DNA of 49,052 nt from an uncultured Bacteroidales bacterium. GTDB taxonomy: Bacteria > Bacteroidota > Bacteroidia > Bacteroidales > Paludibacteraceae. A program made the position numbers and the translations under genes. Positions 37,394-46,139 of the stretch are shown one piece after another (the stretch's first letter is position 1; each line of letters starts with the position of its first letter). Below the pieces are notes generated by a model. That model had not been told where the DNA came from. It saw only the letters and a list, made by a program, of their open reading frames with translations, and ran no database searches. Location of the stretch: the NCBI GenBank assembly GCA_946186915.1, contig CAMHOY010000017.1, positions 1 through 49,052 of the forward strand, read 5' to 3'.

Positions 37394-38281
37394 TTATTTG
37401 AGATAAAATCCTAAAGCGATATTGGTATTGATGCTTTGTTCGTACGGGAAGGCGGGATGCCATTCTGCGGTGCTCCGATCAGCTGCCAGTGCGGAAGGAT
37501 TGATGGAGAAGACACCTTGCAGCATCATTCCGCAGTGCGCACTCAGACTCCAGTCTTTGCGCAGACGCAGTTCGATGTTTTGGACCGCAAACCCGCGCTG
37601 GTAGCCGGTGTAGCAACTGCGCCAAGGAGTGATACCTATTGCGCCGTAGAGGCTGATGTCATATACAAAGTTGTGTCTGTAACTCAACTCCGCGTAACTC
37701 GACCATGCCCGAACCACCTCGCCTTGCTCATTGAGATAACCGTCCGCTGCCGCCACACGGGTTGCCCAGAGAAAACTGAGCGGCAACTTGCTGCTGACAG
37801 TGTAGCGCACATTCAGTTCCAATCGGTTGCCATGATCCGTATAATTGGTGAAATCAAAGAAACCACAGTTGAAGTTATGGATGTATAGTAGATGGACGTC
37901 AAGACCCCAACGGTTAAAACCCAGCGACAAGTCCACTTCCGGCAGAAATTGCGTGAAGGCCCAGTCGGTAGCACCTATGTTCCACCACATGTCGAAAAAC
38001 AGCCCTCCGTAACCCACATTGGCGTCTGCCTGTATATTCAGTCCACCGCAGTTGAGTCCGCGCCAGAGATAAATGGCATTGAGCGTAGCACTGGCGCCAT
38101 AGGTCAGCCCCACAGGCGCATGGTAGTCATCCAGCCAGCGGTTCTCAACTTGTGTATCCTGACTCCCTGTCTCCGGCTTTTCGCCCGCGTATAGGCGCGC
38201 GTTATTCAAAAAAGGTAATGCCCCGATGCAAAGCATCAGAGCTATCACCCGTGTAAGACTCAAAAAACGAATACCGTTCAC
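37394..38281 (-). CDS. Outer-membrane beta-barrel protein, paralogue
   Basis: 295 residues, GTG start at 38281. Signal peptide about 1-32. The motif ATLNAIYLWRGLNCGGLNIQADANVGY aligns with the same block in the next gene, as do ATDWAFTQFLPEVDLSLGF and VRAWSSYAELSYRHNF. It ends IALGFYLK. Tandem duplication with divergence: about 30% identical by eye to 36497. It starts six bases after the small DNA-binding gene and precedes its paralogue, so the three are probably one unit. Confidence 0.8.
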   Translation of the reverse strand: MNGIRFLSLTRVIALMLCIGALPFLNNARLYAGEKPETGSQDTQVENRWLDDYHAPVGLTYGASATLNAIYLWRGLNCGGLNIQADANVGYGGLFFDMWWNIGATDWAFTQFLPEVDLSLGFNRWGLDVHLLYIHNFNCGFFDFTNYTDHGNRLELNVRYTVSSKLPLSFLWATRVAAADGYLNEQGEVVRAWSSYAELSYRHNFVYDISLYGAIGITPWRSCYTGYQRGFAVQNIELRLRKDWSLSAHCGMMLQGVFSINPSALAADRSTAEWHPAFPYEQSINTNIALGFYLK

Positions 38282-38287
38282 TGCCGT

Positions 38288-38530
38288 TTAAAGGGCATTC
38301 TGAACCTCCCACGCTTTGCGTAGAGCGATCTCCAGAATGCGGGTATTGCTGAATACTACAATACCTCCGTCAGGACCGGGCTCAAGGTGGTAGTCCGCAT
38401 TACCCTCACCATTGAAATATGCTCTTACTTCTTCGCCGCTAATTCCTAATTCAGCAGCGATGGAATCCATGCTACCGTGAGGAAGGCTGTCCTTCACTGC
38501 ACGGAGACGATTAAATGTTGTACGCACCAT
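38288..38530 (-). CDS. Small helix-turn-helix DNA-binding protein
   Basis: 80 residues from MVRTTFNRLRAVKDSLP at 38530. An N-terminal helix is followed by GSMDSIAAELGISGEEVRAYFNG, a helix-turn-helix, then a beta hairpin DYHLEPGPDGGIVVFSN and a C-terminal helix. This is a common small Bacteroidales DNA-binding protein of unknown targets. Its position ahead of the two barrel genes, with its own promoter at 38580-38611, suggests it leads their operon and may regulate it. Confidence 0.8.
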   Translation of the reverse strand: MVRTTFNRLRAVKDSLPHGSMDSIAAELGISGEEVRAYFNGEGNADYHLEPGPDGGIVVFSNTRILEIALRKAWEVQNAL

Positions 38531-38579
38531 AATTGTTCGTGTGTTTATGATTGTTAACTGTATTTTTTCAAATTTGCTG

Positions 38580-38611
38580 CAAAGATACAACAAAAATTCC
38601 AATTGTGCAAA
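38580..38611 (-). promoter_or_regulatory. sigma-ABfr promoter of HTH/barrel operon
   Basis: Minus strand TTTG (38608-38611), 20 bases, TATCTTTG (38580-38587), 50 bases before the ATG at 38530. Confidence 0.75.
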
Positions 38612-38796
38612 TGATTTTACAATTTTTTTATGAACTTCGGTTAATTAGCGCGTTTTTTACAGCACAGACTGACTATACCTTTCATCCGATAGCACGGTTG
38701 GAGTGCGCTGGAGAAATCATAAAGCGGTGCAAAGGTACTGCTTTTTTCGTATATAAACGAACGATACCATCTTTTTTTTGAAAAAAATCCTGCAAA

Positions 38797-38828
38797 TTTG
38801 CATGTATCAATTATTTTTTGTAATTTTG
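38797..38828 (+). promoter_or_regulatory. sigma-ABfr promoter of msrC gene
   Basis: TTTG (38797-38800), 20 bases, TAATTTTG (38821-38828). ATG at 38857. The 38612-38796 gap holds a lone minus-strand TACCTTTG (38730-38737) without -33 box, and nothing else clear. Confidence 0.75.
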
Positions 38829-38856
38829 CGCCGGAAAAAGTGTAAAAGCAATTTGT

Positions 38857-39297
38857 ATGACCAAACAAGAACGATACGAAGCCCTTTTGCCGCAGATTGA
38901 GTCGCTGGTTTCCGGCGAGCCGGATGTCATCGCCAGGATGGCGAACGTGGCGGCTGTGCTGCATGAAGCCTTTGGCTTCTGGTGGACGGGTTTTTATCGC
39001 GTGCAAGGCAACGAATTGGTGCTGGGTCCGTTTCAGGGACCGGTGGCTTGTACACGTATTCCTTTCGGGCGTGGTGTCTGCGGGACGGCGTGGCAGCGGG
39101 CGGAGACGGTCGTAGTGCCAAACGTACATGAGTTTGCAGGACATATCGCCTGTTCTTCCGCCTCCAATAGCGAAATCGTCGTACCTCTCCTGCGAGCAGG
39201 GGAGGTGACTGCCGTGTTGGATATTGACAGCAAAGACTTCAATACCTTTGATGAGACGGACAAGCATTTTCTGGAGCAAATATCAATATGGATATAA
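38857..39297 (+). CDS. msrC: Free methionine-(R)-sulfoxide reductase (GAF domain)
   Basis: 146 residues. A single GAF domain with the fRMsr signature: FWWTGFYRV, CTRIPFGRGVCGTAW, HEFAGHIACSSASNSEIVVPL, and LDIDSKDFNTFDETDKHFLEQI. The three conserved Cys are 65, 75 and 99, of which 99 (HIACSS) is the catalytic one in known enzymes. Reduces free methionine-R-sulfoxide in the cytosol, a repair enzyme for oxidative damage. 18 bases separate it from gdhA, so they are probably cotranscribed. Confidence 0.92.
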   Translation: MTKQERYEALLPQIESLVSGEPDVIARMANVAAVLHEAFGFWWTGFYRVQGNELVLGPFQGPVACTRIPFGRGVCGTAWQRAETVVVPNVHEFAGHIACSSASNSEIVVPLLRAGEVTAVLDIDSKDFNTFDETDKHFLEQISIWI

Positions 39298-39315
39298 CGT
39301 ATTAGTTTATTTATT

Positions 39316-40671
39316 ATGGACAAGCAAACACAAGCATGGGTGGACGCTTTTATGGCGAACCTCATAAGTAAAAATCCGGGCGAGCAGGAGTTTCATCAGG
39401 CTGTCCGCGAAGTAGTAGAGAGCGTAGCTCCGATGATCATGGCGTATCCTTATCTGCGCGAGCAGAAAGTGATGGAGCGCATCGTGGAGCCGGAACGTGT
39501 CATCATGTTCCGCGTGCCATGGATGGACGATCAGGGCGAGGTACAGATCAACCGCGGTTTCCGCGTACAGATGAACAGCGCCATCGGTCCGTATAAAGGT
39601 GGTATCCGTTTTCATGCGTCCGTGAACCTCTCTATCATGAAGTTCCTCGCTTTCGAGCAGACCTTCAAGAATGCGCTGACGACTCTTCCGATGGGTGGCG
39701 CCAAAGGAGGAAGTGACTTCTCTCCGCGCGGTAAATCCGACGCCGAGGTGATGCGTTTCTGCCAGAGTTTCATGACGGAGTTGCAACGACATATCGGTGC
39801 AGACACGGACGTTCCTGCCGGAGATATCGGTGTGGGAGGACGTGAGATAGGCTTTATGTTCGGTCAGTACAAGCGTCTGCGCGACGAGTTTACCGGCACG
39901 CTGACGGGTAAAGGACAGCAATGGGGCGGTTCGCTCATGCGTCCCGAGGCAACGGGTTATGGAGCTTGTTATTTCGCTGAAGCCATGCTCGCCACGCGAG
40001 GAGAGAAATTTGAAGGCAAGCGTGTTTGTATCTCCGGTGCAGGTAATGTGGCGCAGTTTGCGGCGCAGAAAGCAATGCGCCTCGGTGCCAAGGTGCTGAC
40101 ACTCAGCGACTCCGACGGCTTCATCTATGATCCCGAGGGACTCAACGAGGAGAAACTGAACTATGTCTTCGAACTGAAGAACGTACGCCGCGGACGTATC
40201 AAAGAATACGCGGCCAAGTTCCCGCAGGCACAGTATTTCCCGGGAGAGCGTCCCTGGAAGATTGCTTGCGACATCGCCATGCCGTGTGCTACCCAGAACG
40301 AGATAGAGAAAGCGGATGCAGAGAACCTGCTCAAGAACGGCTGTTTCTGCGTCACCGAAGGAGCTAACATGCCTACCACGCCGGAGGCTATTGCGCTCTT
40401 CCAGGATGCGAAGATCCTCTACAGTCCTGGTAAGGCATCCAATGCCGGCGGCGTGGCTACTTCGGGTCTCGAGATGACCCAGAACTCCATGCGTCTCAAA
40501 TGGACGGCGGAGGAAGTGGACCAGCGTCTGCGTACCATCATGGCGGACATCCACGCCGCCTGTCTCAAATACGGCACGGAGGAAGACGGATATATCAACT
40601 ACGTCAAAGGTGCCAACATCGCTGGCTTCATGAAAGTCGCCAACGCGATGGTTGAACAAGGACTCGTTTAA
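39316..40671 (+). CDS. gdhA: NADP-type glutamate dehydrogenase
   Basis: 451 residues, usual length for hexameric type I GDH. Substrate lysines in GPYKGGIRFH (Lys94 region) and PMGGAKGGSDF (Lys130, catalytic), Asp in DVPAGDIGVGGREIGF, and the nucleotide site GAGNVAQFAAQKA. Assimilates ammonia into glutamate using NADPH in the cytosol, the main nitrogen entry in gut Bacteroidales. Starts 18 bases after msrC. A 450-codon antisense frame (39307-40659) is a composition effect. Confidence 0.97.
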   Translation: MDKQTQAWVDAFMANLISKNPGEQEFHQAVREVVESVAPMIMAYPYLREQKVMERIVEPERVIMFRVPWMDDQGEVQINRGFRVQMNSAIGPYKGGIRFHASVNLSIMKFLAFEQTFKNALTTLPMGGAKGGSDFSPRGKSDAEVMRFCQSFMTELQRHIGADTDVPAGDIGVGGREIGFMFGQYKRLRDEFTGTLTGKGQQWGGSLMRPEATGYGACYFAEAMLATRGEKFEGKRVCISGAGNVAQFAAQKAMRLGAKVLTLSDSDGFIYDPEGLNEEKLNYVFELKNVRRGRIKEYAAKFPQAQYFPGERPWKIACDIAMPCATQNEIEKADAENLLKNGCFCVTEGANMPTTPEAIALFQDAKILYSPGKASNAGGVATSGLEMTQNSMRLKWTAEEVDQRLRTIMADIHAACLKYGTEEDGYINYVKGANIAGFMKVANAMVEQGLV

Positions 40672-40713
40672 ACAGCGAAGCGCTAAACAGCCGCAGGCTA
40701 TAAACAGCGAAGC
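40672..40713. repeat. Three mini-hairpins in the gdhA-ATP-grasp spacer
   Basis: AAAC-AGCG-AAG-CGCT, AAAC-AGCC-GCA-GGCT, ATAAAC-AGC-GAA-GCT. The same (AT)AAAC spacer plus mini-hairpin grammar occurs, on the other strand, at the ends of hairpin-island units (11022-11050 and 12194-12230). No T run, so not a plain terminator. Confidence 0.7.
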
Positions 40714-40724
40714 TATACACCTTT

Positions 40725-43676
40725 ATGGATTCGAACTATACATCGTTGATGGTGAAGCGCGTGAAGCGCATCTTGCTCGTGTGCAATAACTACGACAGTT
40801 TTGCACTCGAGGAGGACGGTCGTATAGATGTTCAGATTGCGCAGGAATACGCGGAACTGAACCTCTCCAATCCGCCGTCTATCACCCGCGCGGAGACCAC
40901 CCGCGAGGCACTGGCGATCATCGAAGAGCGTAAAGCCTCCGGCAAGTTGCCTTTCGACCTGATCCTGACGATGTATAGTGTGGGCGAACTGGACGTGTTC
41001 GAGTTCGCCAAAGAAGCCAAAGCGGTTCTGCCCAACTGCCCGATCGTGTTGCTCTCGGCGTTCAGCAAGGAGATTTACAACCGCATCGAGCAGCACGACA
41101 AGCACGACATCGATTATTTCTTCAACTGGAACAACTCCACCGATCTTATTATCGCGATCATCAAGCTGATTGAGGACCGCATGAATGCACCGCACGACAT
41201 CCTCGAAGAGGGGGTGCGTGCGATTTTGTTGGTGGAGGACTCCGTGCGCTATTACTCGACCTACCTGCCGCTGCTCTACAAGCTGGTGCTGCACCAGAAC
41301 AGTATAGCCATCCGCGACGCCCTCAACGAGAAACAGCAGTTGCTCCGTAAGCGTGCGCGACCGAAAATGCTCATGGCTACCTGCTATGACGAGGCGGTCG
41401 AACTGTACCAGCGCTACGGCAAGAACATGATAGGCGTCATCTCCGATATCGGATTTGTGCTGCATAAAGGCGACCCGTCATCCGAAGAGAAACTCGATGC
41501 GGGCGTGGACCTGTGCAAACTCATCCGAGAAGACAATCCGACGATGCCGTTCCTCATGCAGTCGTCCCAAGAGTCCATGCGTTCGACGGCCAACAAGCTG
41601 AAAGTAGGCTTTGTCGTCAAGACCTCCAAGACCCTGACGCAGGAAGTGAGTGAATATATCGAGTCGGAGTTCGGCTTCGGAGACTTCATCGCCAAGGACC
41701 CGCGTACGGGTCGTGAGATCGCCCGTGCGAGTGACCTCGAGGCCTTCGAGCGCGTCATATCGACTATCTCTCCGGCAGCCTTCCGGCGCTCGAGTGATAA
41801 CAACTACCTCTCCAAGTGGCTCTTTGCCCGCGGATTGTTCGCTGTAGGACGCCCCGTGAGTGCCCTGAAGATACAGGACGAGTCGGATATCGAGAATGTC
41901 CGCCAACTCAACATACGTCTTATTCACGACTACCGCATCAACCAGGCCTTAGGCGTGGTGGCCAAATACAGTCCCGACACCTATAACGATACGATATGGT
42001 TCGCGCGGGTGGGCGAGGGACCCATGGGAGGAAAGGGTAGAGGACTTGCGTTCCTCAACCATGTCCTGCAGAAGAACGACCTCTACGACCGATGGGAAAA
42101 TATCCGCGTGCTGGTGCCGCGTACCATGGTGCTGACCACGGAGTATTTCGACCGCTTTATCCATGACAACGGACTTCAGTATGTCATCAACGCCGATCTG
42201 AGTGACGAAGAGATCCTCTCCGAGTTCGTGGCTGCGGCGCTGCCGACCGACTTGCGCGAAGCCCTGAGGCATTTCATCCGCGTGACCAATAGACCGCTCG
42301 CGGTGCGTTCTTCGTCCAAACTGGAGGACTCTTATTACCAGCCTTTCGCCGGCGTTTACAGCACGTATATGATCCCGCATACGGAGAATGAGGACCAGCA
42401 GTTGCGGCTGTTGAGCAAGGCGATCAAATCCGTCTATGCCTCCGTCTATTACGCCGCCTCGCGCGGATATATCACGTCCACCGGCAATGTGCTCTCCGAG
42501 GAGAAGATGGCGATTGTGCTGCAGGAGGTGTGCGGAGAGCAGGAGGGCAATTATTATTTCCCTGTCATCTCCGGCGTGGCGCGAAGCATCAATTTCTATC
42601 CTGTCGGCAAGGAGAAACCCGAAGACGGTATCGTGAAGGTGGCCTACGGTTTAGGCAAAGTGGTGGTGGACGGCGAGCAGGTGTTGCGCTTCAGTCCCAA
42701 ATACCCGAAGAATGTCTTGCAGACCTCGACGGTGGACCTCGCCATGCGCGAGACACAACAGTCGATGCTGGCGTTGAACCTCAATCCGGAGAAATTCAAG
42801 ACCTCTATAGACGATGCCGTGAACCTCGAGCGATTCCCTATACACGAGTGCGGACAGTTCGAGAGCCTCAAACTGATTGCCTCGACCTACGATCGCGAGA
42901 ACATGCGTGTCGTGGACTCCTGTTATCCCGACGGACCGCGTATCGTCACGTTCGCGCCGCAACTCAAGTTCAACACCTTCCCGCTGGCAGAGATCATCCG
43001 TTCGTTGCTCGACATGGCGCAGGAGGAGATCAAGTGTCCGGTGGAGATAGAGTTCGCAGTGAACCTTGAGCATGAGCCGCAGATTTTCCATGTGTTGCAG
43101 ATCCGTCCGATCTCTGCCGACAGCTTGACGGCGAAGGTGGAGTGGGACAAGATAGACGAGAGCGGCGCACTCCTCAAGAGCGGCAACGCCCTCGGCGTAG
43201 GACAAATAGAAGACATACGCGACATCATCTACCTCCGTCGCGATACCTTTGATATATTGCGCACGCGTGAGATGGCGCAGACCATCCGTGAGTGGAATGC
43301 ACAGATGCGCAAAGAAGGCAGGCAGTACCTGCTCATCGGTTACGGCCGATGGGGCTCGCAGATCGCTACCCTCGGTGTGCCCGTCCAATGGGGAGACATC
43401 AGCGAAGCGAAAGCCATCGCGGAGTGCAGCCTGGAGAACTTCCGCATCGAACCCTCGCAGGGCAGTCATTTCTTCCAGAACCTCACGTCCTTTAACGTAG
43501 GATACATGAATATCGATCCTTGGGCACGCCCGGACGACCTCTACGACATCGAGGCACTGGACCGCTTACCCGCGGTCGAAGAGACCGAACTGGTGCGGCA
43601 TATACGCCTCGACCAACCCCTGGAGATGTATATCGACGGCTTCAAAAACAAAGCCCTCATTAAACACAACCACTAA
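40725..43676 (+). CDS. Receiver-domain and PEP-synthase-like ATP-grasp protein
   Basis: 983 residues. Two receiver-like domains: the first (about 14-150) is degenerate (LLVCNNYD and LILTMYS, without acidic pocket), the second (about 165-310) keeps the acidic pair VEDS (Glu171, Asp172), phospho-acceptor position Asp241 in VISDIGF and Lys299 in VVKTSK. Then comes a PEP synthase/PPDK N-terminal-like ATP-grasp domain (about 440-830): GPMGGKGRGLAFLNHVL, RSSSKLEDSYYQPFAGVYSTY, LQEVCG and FHVLQIRPIS. The phosphohistidine TSHAA and PEP-binding domains of real PPDK are absent. Likely a phospho-signal-controlled phosphotransferase; substrate unknown. Confidence 0.85.
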   Translation: MDSNYTSLMVKRVKRILLVCNNYDSFALEEDGRIDVQIAQEYAELNLSNPPSITRAETTREALAIIEERKASGKLPFDLILTMYSVGELDVFEFAKEAKAVLPNCPIVLLSAFSKEIYNRIEQHDKHDIDYFFNWNNSTDLIIAIIKLIEDRMNAPHDILEEGVRAILLVEDSVRYYSTYLPLLYKLVLHQNSIAIRDALNEKQQLLRKRARPKMLMATCYDEAVELYQRYGKNMIGVISDIGFVLHKGDPSSEEKLDAGVDLCKLIREDNPTMPFLMQSSQESMRSTANKLKVGFVVKTSKTLTQEVSEYIESEFGFGDFIAKDPRTGREIARASDLEAFERVISTISPAAFRRSSDNNYLSKWLFARGLFAVGRPVSALKIQDESDIENVRQLNIRLIHDYRINQALGVVAKYSPDTYNDTIWFARVGEGPMGGKGRGLAFLNHVLQKNDLYDRWENIRVLVPRTMVLTTEYFDRFIHDNGLQYVINADLSDEEILSEFVAAALPTDLREALRHFIRVTNRPLAVRSSSKLEDSYYQPFAGVYSTYMIPHTENEDQQLRLLSKAIKSVYASVYYAASRGYITSTGNVLSEEKMAIVLQEVCGEQEGNYYFPVISGVARSINFYPVGKEKPEDGIVKVAYGLGKVVVDGEQVLRFSPKYPKNVLQTSTVDLAMRETQQSMLALNLNPEKFKTSIDDAVNLERFPIHECGQFESLKLIASTYDRENMRVVDSCYPDGPRIVTFAPQLKFNTFPLAEIIRSLLDMAQEEIKCPVEIEFAVNLEHEPQIFHVLQIRPISADSLTAKVEWDKIDESGALLKSGNALGVGQIEDIRDIIYLRRDTFDILRTREMAQTIREWNAQMRKEGRQYLLIGYGRWGSQIATLGVPVQWGDISEAKAIAECSLENFRIEPSQGSHFFQNLTSFNVGYMNIDPWARPDDLYDIEALDRLPAVEETELVRHIRLDQPLEMYIDGFKNKALIKHNH

Positions 43677-43694
43677 CCCACTAACCCACTAAAC
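43675..43694. repeat. CTAACCCA array
   Basis: TAACCCACTAACCCACTAAA immediately after the ATP-grasp stop codon; short member of the spacer array family. Confidence 0.7.
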
Positions 43695-43700
43695 ATTATA

Positions 43701-45407
43701 ATGCAACTAATCCTACAAATTATCACGCTTATCGGGTCCGTCGCGATGTTGATGTACGGACTGAAAGTGATGTCTGAAGGCCTGCAGAAGATGGCAGGTA
43801 GCAAACTGAGTAATGTGCTTGGAACGGCGACGACCAATCGCTTCACGGGCGTTCTCACCGGTGCCTTTATCACGGCAGCCGTGCAGTCCTCTACGGCCAC
43901 GACGGTCATGACGGTCAGCTTCGTCTCGGCGGGTATTCTCTCGCTGGCACAGGCGATCTCCGTCATCATGGGTGCGAACATCGGAACGACCTTCACGGCA
44001 TGGATTATGGTGCTCGGTGGCGGCTCGTTTGACCTGCGATTGGTGGTTTATACCGCGATTGTACTGGCCGTCGCACTCATTTATACGAAGAAGAATGCGA
44101 ACCTCGGTGACTTCCTCATGGGTCTGTCCCTCTTGCTTTTGGGCTTGACGACCCTGAAGATCAATGCTACGGAGATGCACCTTGATCAGATGAAACCCGT
44201 GCGCGATTTCTTTGTCGCCACGTCCAGTTGGGGGTACGGCTCGTATTTCCTGTACCTGCTTGTCGGAGGTATTCTTACTTTCGCCGTGCAGTCCTCGGCG
44301 GCCATCATGGCGATCACCATGACGCTCTGCTCGACGCACGTGTTGCCGATAGACATGGGTATATCGCTCGTCCTGGGTGAGAATATCGGTACGACCATCA
44401 CGTCGAATATCGTGGCGCTCTCCGCGTCGGTACAGGCTCGCCGTGCCGCCATGGCGCACTTGGTCTTCAACCTCTTCGGCGTCATCTGGGTGCTCTGTAT
44501 CTTCCGGTGGTTTGTAGGCGGGGTATGCAAAGTATGGGGCGTGGACTTCACGCCGGGTATCCCTTCGGACGTCTCGCCTGATAAACTGAACGCGATCCTG
44601 GCTACCTTCCACACGGCGTTCAACGTTCTCAACACCTGTATCCTCATCGGTTTCATACCGCTCTTGGAGAAACTCGTCATCCTCATCATTCCGTCCAAAC
44701 CCGAGCAGAAAGATACGGACAGCCAACTCAGGTTCATCTCCGGTGGTCTTATGTCCACTTCCGAGTTGTCTATCCTTCAGGCTTGGAAAGAGGTGCATCT
44801 CTTTGCCATCCGCGCACAGCGTATGATCGGCATGGTACATGACCTCTTCTATGAGAACGACGACACGCAGTTCACGAAGATATACACGCGTATCGAGAAA
44901 TACGAAGGGATTTGTGACCGAATGGAGTACGAGATCGCGCAGTACCTCAACCAGGTGGCGGACGGACGTCTGTCCGACCAGTCCAAGCACGAGGTGCATA
45001 AGATGCTACGTATCGTCAGCGAACTGGAGTCCGTCGGCGACTCGAATTTCAACCTCTCGCGCTATATCAAGCATAAACACGAAGCAAACATCGTCTATAC
45101 CGAGACGCAGGAGAAGAACGTAGAGCAGATGATCTACTTGCTCACCACCGCGCAGGCGAAGATGGTCGATGCACTCGAACGCGTGAATATCACCCAGGAC
45201 GAGTTCTATGAGATGACGAACATGGAGAACGAAATCAATAATTTCCGTGACGAACTCAAGAACCGCAACATGCAGGCGATCACCGACAAGGAGTACGACT
45301 ATTCCGTCGGTGTGAACTACATGGATATCATCCTCGAACTCGAGAAAATGGGCGACTATATCATCAATGTAGAGGAAGCCGTTTACGAGCACAAGCACGA
45401 TAAATAA
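43701..45407 (+). CDS. Na/Pi-cotransporter family protein with PhoU-like domain
   Basis: 568 residues. About eight to nine membrane helices in the first 350 residues, with the two family inverted repeats: FITAAVQSSTATTVM (QSS at about 62-64) and LTFAVQSSAAIMAIT; GANIGTTFTAW and GENIGTTITSN follow each. Residues about 365-568 are a cytosolic PhoU-like helical domain. NptA/YjbB relatives export or import phosphate with sodium. Starts 24 bases after the ATP-grasp gene; SIMPL gene follows. Confidence 0.93.
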   Translation: MQLILQIITLIGSVAMLMYGLKVMSEGLQKMAGSKLSNVLGTATTNRFTGVLTGAFITAAVQSSTATTVMTVSFVSAGILSLAQAISVIMGANIGTTFTAWIMVLGGGSFDLRLVVYTAIVLAVALIYTKKNANLGDFLMGLSLLLLGLTTLKINATEMHLDQMKPVRDFFVATSSWGYGSYFLYLLVGGILTFAVQSSAAIMAITMTLCSTHVLPIDMGISLVLGENIGTTITSNIVALSASVQARRAAMAHLVFNLFGVIWVLCIFRWFVGGVCKVWGVDFTPGIPSDVSPDKLNAILATFHTAFNVLNTCILIGFIPLLEKLVILIIPSKPEQKDTDSQLRFISGGLMSTSELSILQAWKEVHLFAIRAQRMIGMVHDLFYENDDTQFTKIYTRIEKYEGICDRMEYEIAQYLNQVADGRLSDQSKHEVHKMLRIVSELESVGDSNFNLSRYIKHKHEANIVYTETQEKNVEQMIYLLTTAQAKMVDALERVNITQDEFYEMTNMENEINNFRDELKNRNMQAITDKEYDYSVGVNYMDIILELEKMGDYIINVEEAVYEHKHDK

Positions 45408-45408
45408 C

Positions 45409-45429
45409 CGGAGAGAGGCTCCGGAGCCA
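45409..45429. repeat. Hairpin in NptA-SIMPL spacer
   Basis: CCGGAG-AGAGG-CTCCGG (six pairs) right after the stop codon, overlapping the self-complementary GGCTCCGGAGCC. No T run follows, so it is not a normal terminator; it may slow decay or attenuate. Confidence 0.45.
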
Positions 45430-45443
45430 AATATACAAAGCTT

Positions 45444-46130
45444 ATGAAAAATAATATTTTTGCCGGCGCATTGATCGCCGTAGGTTTATGTCTGGGTGGA
45501 TTGTTTATCTACCTCGGTATCAGTAAGTTCGCGAACAAAGATCGCGCAGTGAGTGTCAAGGGTCTCAGCACCCGCGAGGTGAAGGCCGATTATGCCGTAT
45601 GGCCGCTGTCGTACGCATGGAACGGCAATGACCTGCCTGCGCTGTACGAGCAAGTAGAGAAGGTGACAGTACGTGTAAAGAAACATCTGCTCGCCTTGGG
45701 TTTTGAGGAGTCTGACATCCGTCAGGGCTCTATGTCTGTCAGCAACAACTGGGACAGCTATTACGGCGTACGTCCGGAGTTCAAGTACACCCTCAGCACC
45801 TCGCTCATCGTCTCCACGGACAAGGTGGACCTCGTAGTGGCGAGTCAGGGAAAAGAATCGTCCTTGCTCAAAGAAGGTATCATCGTCAAGACCGAGACCT
45901 GGAATCTCGATTACCAGTTCAACGGCCTGCCGGAACTCAAGCCTTCAATGATTGAAGAAGCTACGCAGAACGCACGCGCCGTAGCGCAGAAGTTCGCTGA
46001 TGACGCTCAGTGCTCACTGGGAAGTATCAGACGCGCCAACCAAGGTCAGTTCTCGATCGAGAGTGACCAATACCAACCTTGGATTAAACACGTACGCGTC
46101 GTGACGACGGTAGATTATTTCTTGGAATAA
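45444..46130 (+). CDS. SIMPL-domain (DUF541) protein
   Basis: 228 residues. One N-terminal helix (about 5-27) anchors or exports it; the rest is the SIMPL/DUF541 domain: VSVKGLSTREVKADYAVWPLSY, VKKHLLALGFEESDIRQGSMSVSNNWDSYY, YTLSTSLIVSTDKVDLV, and ARAVAQKFADDAQCSLGSIRRANQGQFSIE. Periplasmic family of unclear function, linked to oxidative stress in some bacteria. Last gene of the plus-strand run; nine bases separate it from the convergent dehydrogenase. Confidence 0.9.
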   Translation: MKNNIFAGALIAVGLCLGGLFIYLGISKFANKDRAVSVKGLSTREVKADYAVWPLSYAWNGNDLPALYEQVEKVTVRVKKHLLALGFEESDIRQGSMSVSNNWDSYYGVRPEFKYTLSTSLIVSTDKVDLVVASQGKESSLLKEGIIVKTETWNLDYQFNGLPELKPSMIEEATQNARAVAQKFADDAQCSLGSIRRANQGQFSIESDQYQPWIKHVRVVTTVDYFLE

Positions 46131-46139
46131 CAAGAAGAA

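Noticed and set aside
38730..38737. Minus-strand TACCTTTG as a promoter
   Set aside because: No TTTG at the needed distance and only a 14-codon frame follows.
38641..39279. 212-codon minus-strand frame opposite msrC
   Set aside because: Covers the msrC coding region and its promoter; no family match.
39307..40659. 450-codon antisense open frame opposite gdhA
   Set aside because: Long antisense frames are common opposite gdhA because of codon bias; no family motif, and the sense strand is clearly glutamate dehydrogenase.
43713..44999. 428-codon antisense frame opposite the Na/Pi transporter
   Set aside because: Very charged, no motifs; it mirrors the hydrophobic transporter codons.
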